A stretch of DNA of 64,000 nucleotides from Hyphomicrobiales bacterium (GCA_021775875.1 JAJFHA010000015.1:62001-126000), one strand, 5' to 3'. Counted from the first letter of the stretch, positions 1 to 9,052 are shown. Numbers and translations are program-made. Notes: generated by a model from the sequence alone, not told the origin.

Positions 1-598
1 GGTTGAAACTTTAAAAGGATTTATCGGTGCAAACAAAGTTGGCATGGCGGTTGCTGGTCATACCTCGGCGGTTGCCAAAATGGCAGGCATTGAGCTGCCG
101 GTTGAAAGCCATGTGTTGCAAGCCTTTGTCAGCGAAGGGATTAAACCGCTGATCGACACTGTGGTCACATTCGGTGCCGGGCATTTCTATATCAGCCAAT
201 CCGACAAGGGCGGGCTGGTTTTTGGCGGTGATCTGGATGGTTACAATTCCTACGCCCAGCGCGGCAACATGCCGATGATGGAACATGTCATGGCAGGCGG
301 GATGGCGATCATGCCAGCGATTGGCCGGGTGCGGATGCTGCGCCATTGGGGCGGCATCATGGATATGAGTTTCGATGGCAGCCCGTTCATCTGCAAGACC
401 GGGATCGACAGCCTCTATCTGAATGGTGGCTGGTGTTATGGCGGCTTCAAGGCGACGCCAGCGTCGGGCTGGTGTTTTGCCCACACGATCGCGAAAGACG
501 CCCCACACGAATTGAACGCAGCTTTTACGATCGAGCGATTTCGTGAAGGTCGCATGATCGATGAAAAAGGCGTCGGGCCAAATCCATGGGTGCAATAG
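1..598 (+). CDS. soxB: Sarcosine oxidase beta subunit, C-terminal part (5' cut by window edge)
   Basis: The reading frame is open from base 2 and ends at a TAG, giving the last 198 residues of a protein that is normally about 410 long. The beta subunit of heterotetrameric sarcosine oxidase holds FAD and covalent FMN and oxidises sarcosine (N-methylglycine) in the cytoplasm. The formaldehyde-level carbon is passed to tetrahydrofolate in the alpha subunit. Visible family features are the VTFGAGHFYISQSDKGG stretch, the LRHWGGIMDM segment and the GGWCYGGFKATPASG segment near the C-terminus. soxD follows after 9 bases and then soxA and soxG, the standard B-D-A-G order, so the call is firm even though the N-terminal FAD-binding half is outside the window. 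Confidence 0.95.
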   Translation, partial: VETLKGFIGANKVGMAVAGHTSAVAKMAGIELPVESHVLQAFVSEGIKPLIDTVVTFGAGHFYISQSDKGGLVFGGDLDGYNSYAQRGNMPMMEHVMAGGMAIMPAIGRVRMLRHWGGIMDMSFDGSPFICKTGIDSLYLNGGWCYGGFKATPASGWCFAHTIAKDAPHELNAAFTIERFREGRMIDEKGVGPNPWVQ

Positions 599-607
599 GG
601 GCTGATC

Positions 608-895
608 ATGCATCAGATTGATTGCCCCTGGTGTGGGGTTCGCGATGAAACCGAGTTTCAGTATCAGGGCGATGCGACCGTGATACGACCCGCGCCTGAC
701 GCCAGTGAAGAGACGTTTTTCAAATACGTATATGTGCGGGATAACCCAAAAGGCTGGCACACCGAATGGTGGCACCATCTGGGAGGATGCCGCCAATGGG
801 TAAAGGTTGTGCGTCATACCGTCAGCCATGAAATTCACGCCACCGGGCGCGCTCAAGACAAATTACCGGTTCCGGATGAGGGGCCGAAATCATGA
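608..895 (+). CDS. soxD: Sarcosine oxidase delta subunit
   Basis: This 95-residue protein is the small zinc-binding subunit of heterotetrameric sarcosine oxidase. Cys6 and Cys9 (CPWCG), a histidine cluster (His51, His56, His57) and Cys61 match the three-Cys/one-His zinc site known for the family. The rest is the usual short, aromatic-rich fold (FFKYVYVRDNPKGWHTEWW). The start ATG lies 9 bases after the soxB stop. The stop overlaps the soxA start in an ATGA, so translation is probably coupled. Length and position in the operon are typical and nothing looks altered. Confidence 0.95.
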   Translation: MHQIDCPWCGVRDETEFQYQGDATVIRPAPDASEETFFKYVYVRDNPKGWHTEWWHHLGGCRQWVKVVRHTVSHEIHATGRAQDKLPVPDEGPKS

Positions 896-3876
896 CCCGG
901 CAATCAAACCGGCTTGAAGCAGGTGGCTCCCGGATTGAGCGGGACAAACCGCTCAATTTTACCTTTGACGGCAAACGTTATTTCGGGTTTCAAGGGGATA
1001 CGCTGGCATCTGCCCTGATCGCCAACGGCGTCAAACTGATGGGCCGCTCGTTCAAATATCATCGCCCACGCGGGGTGATGACGGCGGGGTCGGAAGAACC
1101 AAACGCCCTTGTTGAATTACGTATTGGTGCCAGACGGGAACCAAACACCCGGGCCACCATGGTGGAGCTTTACGATGGCCTGACGGCGGCGTCCCAGAAC
1201 CGCTCACCGTCGTTGAAATTTGATCTGATGTCGGTCAACCAGCTTTTCAGCAGGTTCATGACCGCCGGGTTTTACTATAAGACCTTCATGTGCCCGGCGT
1301 CATTCTGGGAGAGCTTTTACGAAAAAATCATTCGGCGGTCGGCGGGCCTTGGCCGGGCTGCGGAAAAAGCTGACCCGGACAGTTACGACCATGCCCATGC
1401 CCATTGTGATGTGCTGATAGTTGGTGCGGGACCGGCTGGACTGGCAGCAGCGCTCGCGGCGGGCCGAACCGGTGCGCGGGTCATGCTGGTTGAGGAGCAA
1501 CCATCGCCCGGTGGCGCGGTTTCGCTGATCCGCGATGATATTGACGGGATGGCGGCGGGTGACTGGGTTCGGCAGTCTTTCGAGGCGCTTGAAAGCCTCG
1601 ATAATGTAACCATCATGCTGCGGACGACCCTGGTCGGTTATTACGATCACAATGTTCTGGCGGCGCTGGAACGGGTGTCTGACCATTTGGCGAAACCTGG
1701 TCCCCATCAACCCCGCCAACGGTTGTGGACGATCCGGGCCAAGGAAGTGGTGCTTGCCTGCGGGTCTCACGAACGCATGCTGACCTTTGATAATAACGAC
1801 AAGCCCGGTGTGATGCTTTCAAGCGCCGTGCGCCATTTTGTTGACCGGTTTGGCGCGACACCCGGTAAGCGGATCGTGATCTGCACTAACAATGATGACG
1901 CCTATGCAACCGCTTTGGCGCTTAAAAACTCCGGGGTTGAAGTAGTACTGATAGCGGATGCCCGTCCCACCCTTGGGGCAGCAGGGCAGAGTGCACTGGC
2001 GGCTGGAATCAGGGTTGAGACAAACACACTTCCGGCAAAAGCGCTTGGCTGGCACCGGGTTTCCGGGCTTACTTTACAACGTGCAGATGGTTCTGGCCGT
2101 GAGAAGGTATCCTGCGACTGTATCGCGGTGTCGGCTGGGTTTTCGCCGGACGTTAATCTTGCCAGTCAGACCGGCGCTGCGCCTTTGTGGCGTGAAGACT
2201 TACAAGGCTTTGTTCCGGCAAAACCGATCCGCCGTGAACGCTCCGCTGGCGCCGGCAATGGCACGTTTGATTTGCGCGGATGCCTTGCAGAAGGACATGC
2301 CGCCGGGCTGGATGCGGTTCGTGCCGTGGGTCTGAAAGTTGGCCACAGTAAAGCCGCACCAAAAGTCGAGACAACAGGAATATCAGCCCCGCTTGCCGTC
2401 TGGCGCTGCCCTGGAAATGGCAAGGCGTTTGTTGATTTTCAAAATGATGTCACGGCAAAAGATATCCAGCTTGCCCATCAGGAAGGCTTTGTATCGGTCG
2501 AACATGTCAAGCGCTACACAACGCTCGGCATGTCGACGGATCAGGGCAAAATGTCGAACGTCAATGGCATCGCATTGTTGGCCGAAGCCCGGGGACAGGA
2601 TATCCCGGAGGTTGGCACCACCCGTTTCCGTCCGCCCTATGTTCCGGTGGCGATTGGGGCATTTGCAGGCCATGAACGGGGCAAGGAATTTCAGCCTACC
2701 CGGCGCACGGCGATGCACACCTGTCACGAAAAACTCGGTGCGGTGTTTGTTGAGGCCGGGCAATGGCTGCGCCCGCAATATTACCCTCAGCCCGGCGAGG
2801 AGATAACGGAAACCATCTGGCGTGAAAGCATGCAGGTGCGCAAGACCGCCGGGATTTGCGATGTTTCAACACTAGGCAAAATCGAAATATTCGGTCCCGA
2901 CGCGGCTGAATTTCTCAACCGGCTCTATATCAATGGCTGGAAAATGCTGGCTGTCGGCAAGGCGCGCTACGGCCTGATGCTGCGCGAAGATGGTTACGTC
3001 TTTGATGACGGCACTACATCGCGCCTCGCTGACGATCATTTTTTCATGACCACCACCACCGCCAATGCAGCGCGGGTGCTGGCCCATATGGAACATGCAT
3101 CGCAAGTTCTGTGGCCGGATATGGATGTGCATTTCTGCTCGGTGACGGAGCAATGGTGCGGGGTTGCAGTTGCCGGCCCGAATGCGCGGAAAATTCTTTC
3201 CGAGGCGTTTGGTGATGCGATCGATATGTCCGACCAGAGCTTGCCCTTCATGGGGGTCGAGACATTTACCTGGCGAGGTATCACAGCGCGGATATTCCGA
3301 ATCAGTTTTTCCGGTGAACTGGCCTACGAGATCAACGTAGGGTGGCGCTATGGCGAAGCGATGTGGGGTGCCATTTGGGCGGCAGGCAAGGCGCACGACC
3401 TTATCCCCTACGGCACCGAAGCGTTGAATGTGTTGCGGATCGAGAAGGGCCATGTGGCCGGCAACGAACTGGACGGGCGCACGACTGCCGCCGATATGGG
3501 GCTTGGCCGGATGATGTCCGGCAAGAAGCCTTTCATCGGAAAATCCTTGGCGGCCCGCGAAGAGATGATGGCATCCGACCGGGCGACATTGGTTGGTATC
3601 AAACTGGCGCAAAAAGACGGGCGGTTGCGCGGCGGTGCCCATCTGGTGATCGAGAAAGAAAATACTGATCTGGAATCAAGCCTTGGATGGGTGACGTCTG
3701 TTGCCGATAGCCCGGCGCTTGGGTGCTGGATCGGGCTTGGCTATCTCAAAGGCGGGCTTGGGGCGCATGAAGGGGCGCGGCTCAATGCGGTTTATCCGCT
3801 ATATGATGAGGCGGTCGAGATAGAGATTTGCTCTCCCCATTTTTTCGACCCCACGGGAGGTCGGCTTGATGGTTGA
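892..3876 (+). CDS. soxA: Sarcosine oxidase alpha subunit
   Basis: A 994-residue protein with the full alpha-subunit layout. An N-terminal ferredoxin-like domain spans about residues 20-105. A Rossmann NAD(P)/FAD-type motif (GAGPAGLAAALAAG) sits near residue 177. A C-terminal GcvT-like tetrahydrofolate domain begins around residue 610. In this family the alpha subunit binds NAD and transfers the sarcosine methyl carbon to THF, giving 5,10-methylene-THF plus glycine and hydrogen peroxide. Its start overlaps soxD by 4 bases and its end overlaps soxG by 8, indicating a tightly coupled operon. folD, which interconverts the THF product, lies about 4 kb downstream. No frameshift is visible. Confidence 0.95.
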   Translation: MTRQSNRLEAGGSRIERDKPLNFTFDGKRYFGFQGDTLASALIANGVKLMGRSFKYHRPRGVMTAGSEEPNALVELRIGARREPNTRATMVELYDGLTAASQNRSPSLKFDLMSVNQLFSRFMTAGFYYKTFMCPASFWESFYEKIIRRSAGLGRAAEKADPDSYDHAHAHCDVLIVGAGPAGLAAALAAGRTGARVMLVEEQPSPGGAVSLIRDDIDGMAAGDWVRQSFEALESLDNVTIMLRTTLVGYYDHNVLAALERVSDHLAKPGPHQPRQRLWTIRAKEVVLACGSHERMLTFDNNDKPGVMLSSAVRHFVDRFGATPGKRIVICTNNDDAYATALALKNSGVEVVLIADARPTLGAAGQSALAAGIRVETNTLPAKALGWHRVSGLTLQRADGSGREKVSCDCIAVSAGFSPDVNLASQTGAAPLWREDLQGFVPAKPIRRERSAGAGNGTFDLRGCLAEGHAAGLDAVRAVGLKVGHSKAAPKVETTGISAPLAVWRCPGNGKAFVDFQNDVTAKDIQLAHQEGFVSVEHVKRYTTLGMSTDQGKMSNVNGIALLAEARGQDIPEVGTTRFRPPYVPVAIGAFAGHERGKEFQPTRRTAMHTCHEKLGAVFVEAGQWLRPQYYPQPGEEITETIWRESMQVRKTAGICDVSTLGKIEIFGPDAAEFLNRLYINGWKMLAVGKARYGLMLREDGYVFDDGTTSRLADDHFFMTTTTANAARVLAHMEHASQVLWPDMDVHFCSVTEQWCGVAVAGPNARKILSEAFGDAIDMSDQSLPFMGVETFTWRGITARIFRISFSGELAYEINVGWRYGEAMWGAIWAAGKAHDLIPYGTEALNVLRIEKGHVAGNELDGRTTAADMGLGRMMSGKKPFIGKSLAAREEMMASDRATLVGIKLAQKDGRLRGGAHLVIEKENTDLESSLGWVTSVADSPALGCWIGLGYLKGGLGAHEGARLNAVYPLYDEAVEIEICSPHFFDPTGGRLDG

Positions 3877-4471
3877 ACGTGCGCCAGATTTTGTCGCAGT
3901 GACGCCGCTCGGTGATTTTGAACCCTTCACGCGGGGAGCTGGTGATGGAGTGGGCGTGAATTTGTCGGTTCAACCCGCTAGAGCCATGGTCCAGCTATTT
4001 GCCCGAAATGGCAAAGCAGATGATGTTGCCAAAAATCTGAAACTGGAAGCCCGTCCGGGACAGGCGACTATTTGCAAGAATTTTGTGACTTTTCCTTTGT
4101 CATCCGGACAATGGCTGCTGGTTTCGAATGCCGACGACCCGGAAAAATTTGCCCCGGCGATTGAGAAGAAAATATCTGGCATTGGATATATTTCAGAGCA
4201 AAGTGATGCGCGAATATGTATCCGGGTGTCAGGTCTCAAGGCCCGTGATCTGATGTCACGCGGGTGCCGTCTGGACCTTCATGAAAGTGTTATTTCAAAG
4301 GGCTTCTGCGCCCAGACCCAGATGGCGCAGGTTGGTGTGTTGATCCATCAGGTGGACGACGCGCCAATATATGATCTCTATGTCTATGCTGGTTTCGCGA
4401 AGCCCTTCTGGCAATGGCTGATTGATATCAGCTCCCAATTCGGGATTAGCGCAGAAAATAAAGGCGAATGA
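3869..4471 (+). CDS. soxG: Sarcosine oxidase gamma subunit
   Basis: A 200-residue protein at the standard last position of soxBDAG. The gamma subunit is a GcvT-like structural partner that packs against the alpha C-terminal domain; no independent catalysis is known. The ATG at 3869 is preferred over a TTG three bases earlier because GGGAGG ends 8 bases upstream of it. It overlaps the soxA end by 8 bases. The sequence is weakly conserved, as usual for this subunit (LSVQPARAMVQLF, SSGQWLLVSNADD, IRVSGLKARDLMSRGC), so the call leans on context as well as these blocks. Confidence 0.9.
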   Translation: MVERAPDFVAVTPLGDFEPFTRGAGDGVGVNLSVQPARAMVQLFARNGKADDVAKNLKLEARPGQATICKNFVTFPLSSGQWLLVSNADDPEKFAPAIEKKISGIGYISEQSDARICIRVSGLKARDLMSRGCRLDLHESVISKGFCAQTQMAQVGVLIHQVDDAPIYDLYVYAGFAKPFWQWLIDISSQFGISAENKGE

Positions 4472-4574
4472 TTTCCGAACAAGTGAACATTGTGCAGTTG
4501 AAATAGCGCGGCGTTTGCTTGCATATTTCAACAATCGTCTAATTGTAAAATTTTTCACTGATCGGAATCGTCAA

Positions 4575-5195
4575 ATGTCAGACATCGAGTATTTTTATTC
4601 AGCCCATTCCGTGTTTGCTTATCTGGGGTCGGCCCGGTTCATGGAAATTGCGGCGGCGGCGGGGCGGACCATTGTCCATAAACCAGTGATTTTGGACGAT
4701 GTTGTGGAGGCCGTAACGCCGGTTGATTTTATCGCACGGAGCAAGGCGCACCGTGCCTATTATTTCGGGCGTGAAGTCGAGCGCTGGGCTGAATTTCGTA
4801 ATGTCCCGTTGAAGCTCGGTATGCCGTCAAATCACCGCAACGATATGAGTCTGGTGAATTCAATGCTGATCGCCGCCACCTTGCAGGGGCATAATGTTGA
4901 TCAATTGTCGCATTCCCTGCTCATGGCCCATTGGGCAGACCATGCGGATCTGGCGGATAAAGCCAATCTGGCCCGGCTTGCCGGTGAAGCCGGGTTGGAC
5001 GGTGTAGCTCTTCTTGATGCAGCGACGAGTGAAGCGGTAAAAGCCGTTTACGTGGCCAATACGGCGGAAGCGGTTGAACGTTCGGTATTCGGGTCGCCGA
5101 CCTATATGGTTGATGGCGACATGTTTTATGGCCAGGACCGCCTCGAATTTGTTGAACGCGCTTTGCAAAAACCATTCGCCAAAAACTGGCCCTAG
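4575..5195 (+). CDS. 2-hydroxychromene-2-carboxylate isomerase-like (DsbA-fold, kappa-GST family) protein
   Basis: A 206-residue protein of the DsbA-like thioredoxin fold. The N-terminal strand/helix (IEYFYSAHSVFAYLGSARF) has the start seen in NahD-type isomerases and kappa GSTs, where a serine near residue 10 activates glutathione. The cis-proline segment FGSPTYMVDG and the GQDRLEFVE tail complete the signature. Known members isomerise hydroxychromene carboxylate in naphthalene degradation, but most bacterial copies have no known substrate and no aromatic pathway lies nearby. The frame is open upstream to about 4422, but ATG 4575 begins exactly where family homology begins. It follows soxG by about 100 bases on the same strand. 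A second family member lies at 13608. Confidence 0.82.
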   Translation: MSDIEYFYSAHSVFAYLGSARFMEIAAAAGRTIVHKPVILDDVVEAVTPVDFIARSKAHRAYYFGREVERWAEFRNVPLKLGMPSNHRNDMSLVNSMLIAATLQGHNVDQLSHSLLMAHWADHADLADKANLARLAGEAGLDGVALLDAATSEAVKAVYVANTAEAVERSVFGSPTYMVDGDMFYGQDRLEFVERALQKPFAKNWP

Positions 5196-5288
5196 AAATT
5201 TTCGTCGAAAGCGTAGCCCGTGCCGCGCATGATACGGACTGGATCATTGTCACTGTTCTTGTTGTCCAGTTAATTGAAACGGACCCAA

Positions 5289-6737
5289 TCAGGTGTCGTT
5301 CAGCGACCCGCGCCGGATACCGATATTGCTGCGGTAAGATTGCGCCGCCTGGCTGATCGGTGAGGGCGCAACGATGGCGCGGATTTTTACCTGTTCGTGG
5401 GGTTCGATATTCCCGGCGCTGCGTTCGCCGCCACCATCTTCACCCCATAGAAGAACGACTTCGGTGCCGTGCTCGGTGAATTCAGCGTCGATGCTCGCCA
5501 GCGACATCATGGCTTTTTCGTTGACGGTGTAGCCTGGATAGGTTGCCAGTCCGATCATGTTGCCGTCTTTGTCGGTCACCTTGTCGTAATGCATTCTGGC
5601 ATTTGCGGCGAGCGGTATGGTGATTGGCAAAGGGTTGGCGCCGTCTTCGAGCTGGCTCTGCATCACGCCCAATACGTCTTCGGCATTCCAGATCAGGGTC
5701 ACTTTTTTTCGGTGCGGTTGGTCCTTAATTTTTTCCAGCGCTTCGCGACCGATATAATCATGGTCGAATTTCACCAGATGCCCATAATTGAGATCAAACG
5801 GGGTCAGATAATAATCCTCGATATTTGACGAATAGAAGCTTCCCCCCAGCGACATTCGCATGGCGGCGTGTTTCGCCGATAGCCATTCGCGATACCCTTT
5901 CATGCCTTCGCTGGTATAGACCGCAGAGACCGGGACCGCCCACCAGCCGGACTCGATTACGGTTGTGAAATAGGCAATGGAACCGATCTGGCGCAGGCCA
6001 TATTCCTTGCCGGCAGCGACGAGTGCGGATTTCACCGTCTTGCGGTCCTCCCAGGGGCCGGAAAGCTCCAACCCCGGCACGCCACCCATGGAATGGCGCA
6101 TTCCGCGCACCTTGCAGTCGGCAATGTTGAGGGTGTCGGATTTGAAGAATTTGATCTCGGGCAGCGGGCCGCCATGCAGCTCCTCCAGCAGCTTCCAGGC
6201 ATTGGGGCCTTCTACCTGATAGCGATAAAAATGACGCTTTTTCTCTTTGTTGAGCGCCCACATCGGATCGAGTTCTGATTTTACATCATAATCGAGCGTT
6301 TCAGCATTATACTGGACCCAGTCGGTCGTGCCGGGGTTGCCGACCACGAGGAAATGATCTTCCTCAAGGCGGTAAAGGATTGCATCGCCAATGACAAAAC
6401 CATCAGGCGAGCAGGTCAGAAGCTGTTTTGCGGCGCCGACGCCGAAATTCCTGAACGTGTTGACGGATAAATATTGGCACAGATCAAGCGCGCCGGGCCC
6501 GCGCAGGTGCAGGCTGTGCATGTGATAGCTCTGGTCGTGCAATGCGATTGTATTGCGCCACGACCATTGCTCATCCCGCCACGTGGTGAATTCGGGGCGT
6601 ACTGCATCACCTGGCATCATCTGGGTGTGGATCGTCAGCGCGTTTTTTGGCGCATTGCGAAACAGGTGATCGACAACATTCGGCACCTGTTCGATCAGAT
6701 CGTTCAGTGTCTGGGGCTGGTTATTATTGTCGGTCAT
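5289..6737 (-). CDS. LigM/DesA-like tetrahydrofolate-dependent O-demethylase homologue (GcvT family)
   Basis: A 482-residue protein of the GcvT/aminomethyltransferase superfamily. By eye it is closest to LigM (vanillate) and DesA (syringate) demethylases rather than to GcvT or DmdA: WRDEQWSWRN, HDQSYHM, ESGWWAVPVSAVYT, GGSFYSSNIEDYY, VKFDHDYIGREALE and LWGEDGGG all have close LigM counterparts. LigM moves an aryl O-methyl group to THF using a catalytic tyrosine. Tyr274 (AVYTSEG) falls in the matching region and is the likely equivalent, although I could not align it formally. The natural substrate cannot be read from the sequence: no ring-cleavage genes are present, but sarcosine oxidase, folD and uraD are neighbours. 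It diverges from uraD across a striking inverted repeat. Confidence 0.82.
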   Translation of the reverse strand: MTDNNNQPQTLNDLIEQVPNVVDHLFRNAPKNALTIHTQMMPGDAVRPEFTTWRDEQWSWRNTIALHDQSYHMHSLHLRGPGALDLCQYLSVNTFRNFGVGAAKQLLTCSPDGFVIGDAILYRLEEDHFLVVGNPGTTDWVQYNAETLDYDVKSELDPMWALNKEKKRHFYRYQVEGPNAWKLLEELHGGPLPEIKFFKSDTLNIADCKVRGMRHSMGGVPGLELSGPWEDRKTVKSALVAAGKEYGLRQIGSIAYFTTVIESGWWAVPVSAVYTSEGMKGYREWLSAKHAAMRMSLGGSFYSSNIEDYYLTPFDLNYGHLVKFDHDYIGREALEKIKDQPHRKKVTLIWNAEDVLGVMQSQLEDGANPLPITIPLAANARMHYDKVTDKDGNMIGLATYPGYTVNEKAMMSLASIDAEFTEHGTEVVLLWGEDGGGERSAGNIEPHEQVKIRAIVAPSPISQAAQSYRSNIGIRRGSLNDT

Positions 6738-6794
6738 GGTGACATCCTGTCCTGTTCAAGCGCAATTATCTGCGGGATTGTGGTTTGAATAAAA

Positions 6795-6843
6795 TCTATA
6801 GCTCTATAGAAAAATATGCAACCTGTTTCTATAGAGCTATAGA
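6795..6843. promoter_or_regulatory. 18-bp perfect inverted repeat, candidate operator between the LigM-like gene and uraD
   Basis: The left arm (6795-6812) and the right arm (6826-6843) are exact reverse complements separated by 13 bases. Each arm holds two copies of the self-complementary hexamer CTATAG, so the site contains four CTATAG units. It sits in the 221-base gap between two divergent starts, closer to the minus-strand gene. The arrangement suits cooperative binding of a dimeric regulator controlling both genes. No regulator gene adjoins it. Confidence 0.65.
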
Positions 6844-6958
6844 AAATTGAGACAAATGGCTTCAGCATATTAATATCGGGCGAAAACTGTTTTGCGACTT
6901 GAAAGCTGTGAAGGAAACGAACCATTTGTATAATGGGGTTCAGGAAAAAGAGAGTGTC

Positions 6959-7465
6959 ATGAAACCATCGCAGATGAACGAACAGAATTTTGTCGAGGTG
7001 TTTGGCTCGGTTTATGAACATTCTCCCTGGATCGCGATTGCTGCCCACCGATCAGGGCTGACGTCTGATCAGGATGATCCGGCGGCCTTGGCCGGGATGA
7101 TGGCAGGGATTGTTGATGGGGCTTCCAAAACCCAAAAGCTGGAATTGTTACGGGCGCACCCGGACCTTGTTGGTAAACTGGCGCAGCGCGGAGAACTGAC
7201 AGAGGCGTCCGTTGAAGAGCAAGCAGGCGCGGGCCTCGATCAATGTACGCCTGAAGAATTTGTCGCCTTTCAGGACTTGAACACACGATATACCGAGAAA
7301 TTCGGTTTTCCCTTCATTATAGCGGTACGTGGATATGAACGCCTGGAAATTCTTGAAATATTCAAGACACGTGTTGACCATGATCCAGAGCAGGAATTTG
7401 CCGCGGCGCTTGACCAGGTTGACCGGATTGCTGCTTTGCGCATCGGCCAGATTTTGGCAACTTGA
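6959..7465 (+). CDS. uraD: 2-oxo-4-hydroxy-4-carboxy-5-ureidoimidazoline (OHCU) decarboxylase
   Basis: A 168-residue protein that decarboxylates OHCU to S-allantoin, the last step of urate breakdown. The start ATG at 6959 gives the usual length; the frame is open 60 bases further up without family homology. His67 (RAHPDL) and Glu87 (SVEEQAG) fall at the numbering of the known catalytic His and Glu. The conserved FGFPFIIAVRG block is also present. The partner enzymes urate oxidase and HIU hydrolase are not in the window, so uraD stands alone here. It may be co-regulated with the divergent LigM-like gene through the shared inverted repeat. Confidence 0.9.
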   Translation: MKPSQMNEQNFVEVFGSVYEHSPWIAIAAHRSGLTSDQDDPAALAGMMAGIVDGASKTQKLELLRAHPDLVGKLAQRGELTEASVEEQAGAGLDQCTPEEFVAFQDLNTRYTEKFGFPFIIAVRGYERLEILEIFKTRVDHDPEQEFAAALDQVDRIAALRIGQILAT

Positions 7466-7552
7466 TAAAAACCTCAATCTTGTTGAAAGCCTTGCAGTTG
7501 CCGGGTCGCGGGGTTACATGTCGGGGACGCAACAGCATGAACTGGACCGGCC

Positions 7553-7831
7553 ATGAATTCTATTGTTTTTCTGATCCTCAATATCCTCCAGATCTATGTC
7601 TGGGTGATTATAGCGAGCGCTGTTTTAAGCTGGCTGATTGCTTTTAACGTGGTCAATACCCAGAATCGGTTTGTCTATATGGTAGCGGATACGTTGCGGC
7701 GTTTGACCGAGCCTGTATTGGCACCGATCCGGCGGATCATGCCGGACCTTGGCGGCATTGATGTCTCGCCGGTAATTTTGATCCTGTTGCTGTTTTTCGC
7801 GCAAAATCTTATTTTTGAATATCTGATCTGA
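7553..7831 (+). CDS. YggT family membrane protein
   Basis: A 92-residue protein with two hydrophobic spans (about residues 4-28 and 70-90) flanking a polar linker. The linker carries the YggT signature (RRLTEPVLAPIRRIMPDLGG), and SPVILILLLFFAQNL follows. YggT proteins are inner-membrane proteins of unclear role, linked to osmotic stress and cell-envelope assembly. The DUF167 gene follows after about 20 bases, a pairing also seen in E. coli (yggT-yggU), which supports both calls. The gene is intact and of normal length. Confidence 0.9.
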   Translation: MNSIVFLILNILQIYVWVIIASAVLSWLIAFNVVNTQNRFVYMVADTLRRLTEPVLAPIRRIMPDLGGIDVSPVILILLLFFAQNLIFEYLI

Positions 7832-7850
7832 GGAACCTCCAGGTTTGGCG

Positions 7851-8156
7851 ATGGAAATTGTTCCCGACGGATTGATTTTCCATGTGCGATTGACGCCGCG
7901 CACGGCCCATGACCGGGTCGATAGTGTCGAGACCCGCGACGATGGACGCCACGTGATCAATGCCCGGGTGCGGGCGGTGCCGGAAGACGGTAAGGCCAAC
8001 AAAGCGCTTTTGAAGCTTTTTGCCAAATGCCTGTCGTATCCAGTTGGCAAATTGTCGCTGCGCGGGGGCCATAAATCCCGGATCAAGAAGATTTTTGTCG
8101 AGGGCGATGGTGATGACCTTGCGGCCCACTTAACGAGTTATTTGAAAAATTTTTAG
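7851..8156 (+). CDS. DUF167 (YggU) family protein
   Basis: A 101-residue cytoplasmic protein of the YggU/DUF167 family. Characteristic blocks are [13 protein letters not shown], the [24 protein letters not shown] core and [21 protein letters not shown] near the end. The molecular function of the family is unknown. ATG 7851 is preferred over the TTG six bases upstream. It sits between yggT and folD with short gaps (19 and 14 bases), so the three are probably co-transcribed. Confidence 0.88.
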   Translation: MEIVPDGLIFHVRLTPRTAHDRVDSVETRDDGRHVINARVRAVPEDGKANKALLKLFAKCLSYPVGKLSLRGGHKSRIKKIFVEGDGDDLAAHLTSYLKNF

Positions 8157-8170
8157 AGGGCAAAAATACA

Positions 8171-9052
8171 ATGATTATCGACGGGAAAGCGGTGGCTGCG
8201 GATATCAGGGGCCGGGTCGGAGAGGCGGTTACGGCATTGCGTGCCGAGCATGATTTGCAACCGGGCCTGGCTGTGGTGCTGGTAGGCGCTGATCCGGCAA
8301 GTGAAGTTTATGTGCGCAACAAAGGCAAGCAGACCGTTGAAGCGGGGATGCAATCTTTCGAGCATCGCCTTGATGTGGATACAGATGAATCCACCCTTTT
8401 GGCGCTTGTTGAAAAATTGAATGCCGATCCTGCTATCCACGGCATCCTTGTTCAATTGCCGTTGCCTGACCAGATTGATGAAGACAAGGTGATTAACGCG
8501 ATCAATCCGGACAAGGATGTGGACGGGTTCCATATTCTCAATGCCGGTCGGTTGGCAACCGGTCAGCAGAGCCTGGTTCCCTGCACACCTGCCGGATGCG
8601 TTATTCTGGCGCGTCGGGCGCTCGGGGATTTGTCAGGACTTGATGCGGTGATTGTCGGGCGCTCGAATATTGTCGGCAAACCGTTGGCGCAATTGCTGCT
8701 AAAGGAAAACTGCACGGTTACAATTGCCCATTCACGCACCCGCAATCTGGAAGATGTTTGCCGCCGCGCCGATATATTGGTGGCGGCGGTGGGACGGCCC
8801 AACATGATTTTGGGCGATTGGGTCAAGCCGGGCGCTTGCGTTATCGATGTGGGGATCAACCGGATCGAAGGCGAAAATGGAAAAACCCGGCTGGTTGGCG
8901 ATGTGGATTTTGCATCAGCGGAAAAAGTTGCCGGATCTATCACGCCGGTGCCGGGTGGCGTTGGTCCGATGACGATCGCATTGCTGCTTGCAAATACCGT
9001 TGTGGCAGCTTGCGCCATCAACAATATTGAAGCCCCTGATCTGTTTAAATAG
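8171..9052 (+). CDS. folD: Bifunctional methylene-THF dehydrogenase / methenyl-THF cyclohydrolase
   Basis: A 293-residue FolD, the normal length. It interconverts 5,10-methylene-THF, methenyl-THF and 10-formyl-THF with NADP. Signatures seen are [14 protein letters not shown] (active-site Tyr and Lys), [17 protein letters not shown], the nucleotide-binding [16 protein letters not shown] and [10 protein letters not shown] near the C-terminus. Its place downstream of sarcosine oxidase and a THF-dependent demethylase homologue suits handling of THF-bound one-carbon units. It is also an essential-type housekeeping gene, so the proximity may not mean dedicated use. Confidence 0.97.
   Translation: MIIDGKAVAADIRGRVGEAVTALRAEHDLQPGLAVVLVGADPASEVYVRNKGKQTVEAGMQSFEHRLDVDTDESTLLALVEKLNADPAIHGILVQLPLPDQIDEDKVINAINPDKDVDGFHILNAGRLATGQQSLVPCTPAGCVILARRALGDLSGLDAVIVGRSNIVGKPLAQLLLKENCTVTIAHSRTRNLEDVCRRADILVAAVGRPNMILGDWVKPGACVIDVGINRIEGENGKTRLVGDVDFASAEKVAGSITPVPGGVGPMTIALLLANTVVAACAINNIEAPDLFK

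Noticed and set aside
2872-3642. 256-codon minus-strand open frame inside soxA
   Set aside because: It is antisense to an intact, conserved soxA and shows no domain pattern. High-GC genes routinely give such shadows.
5289-6737. Reading the GcvT-family protein as DMSP demethylase DmdA or GcvT
   Set aside because: At 482 residues it is about 110 longer than DmdA or GcvT, and its conserved blocks match LigM/DesA instead.
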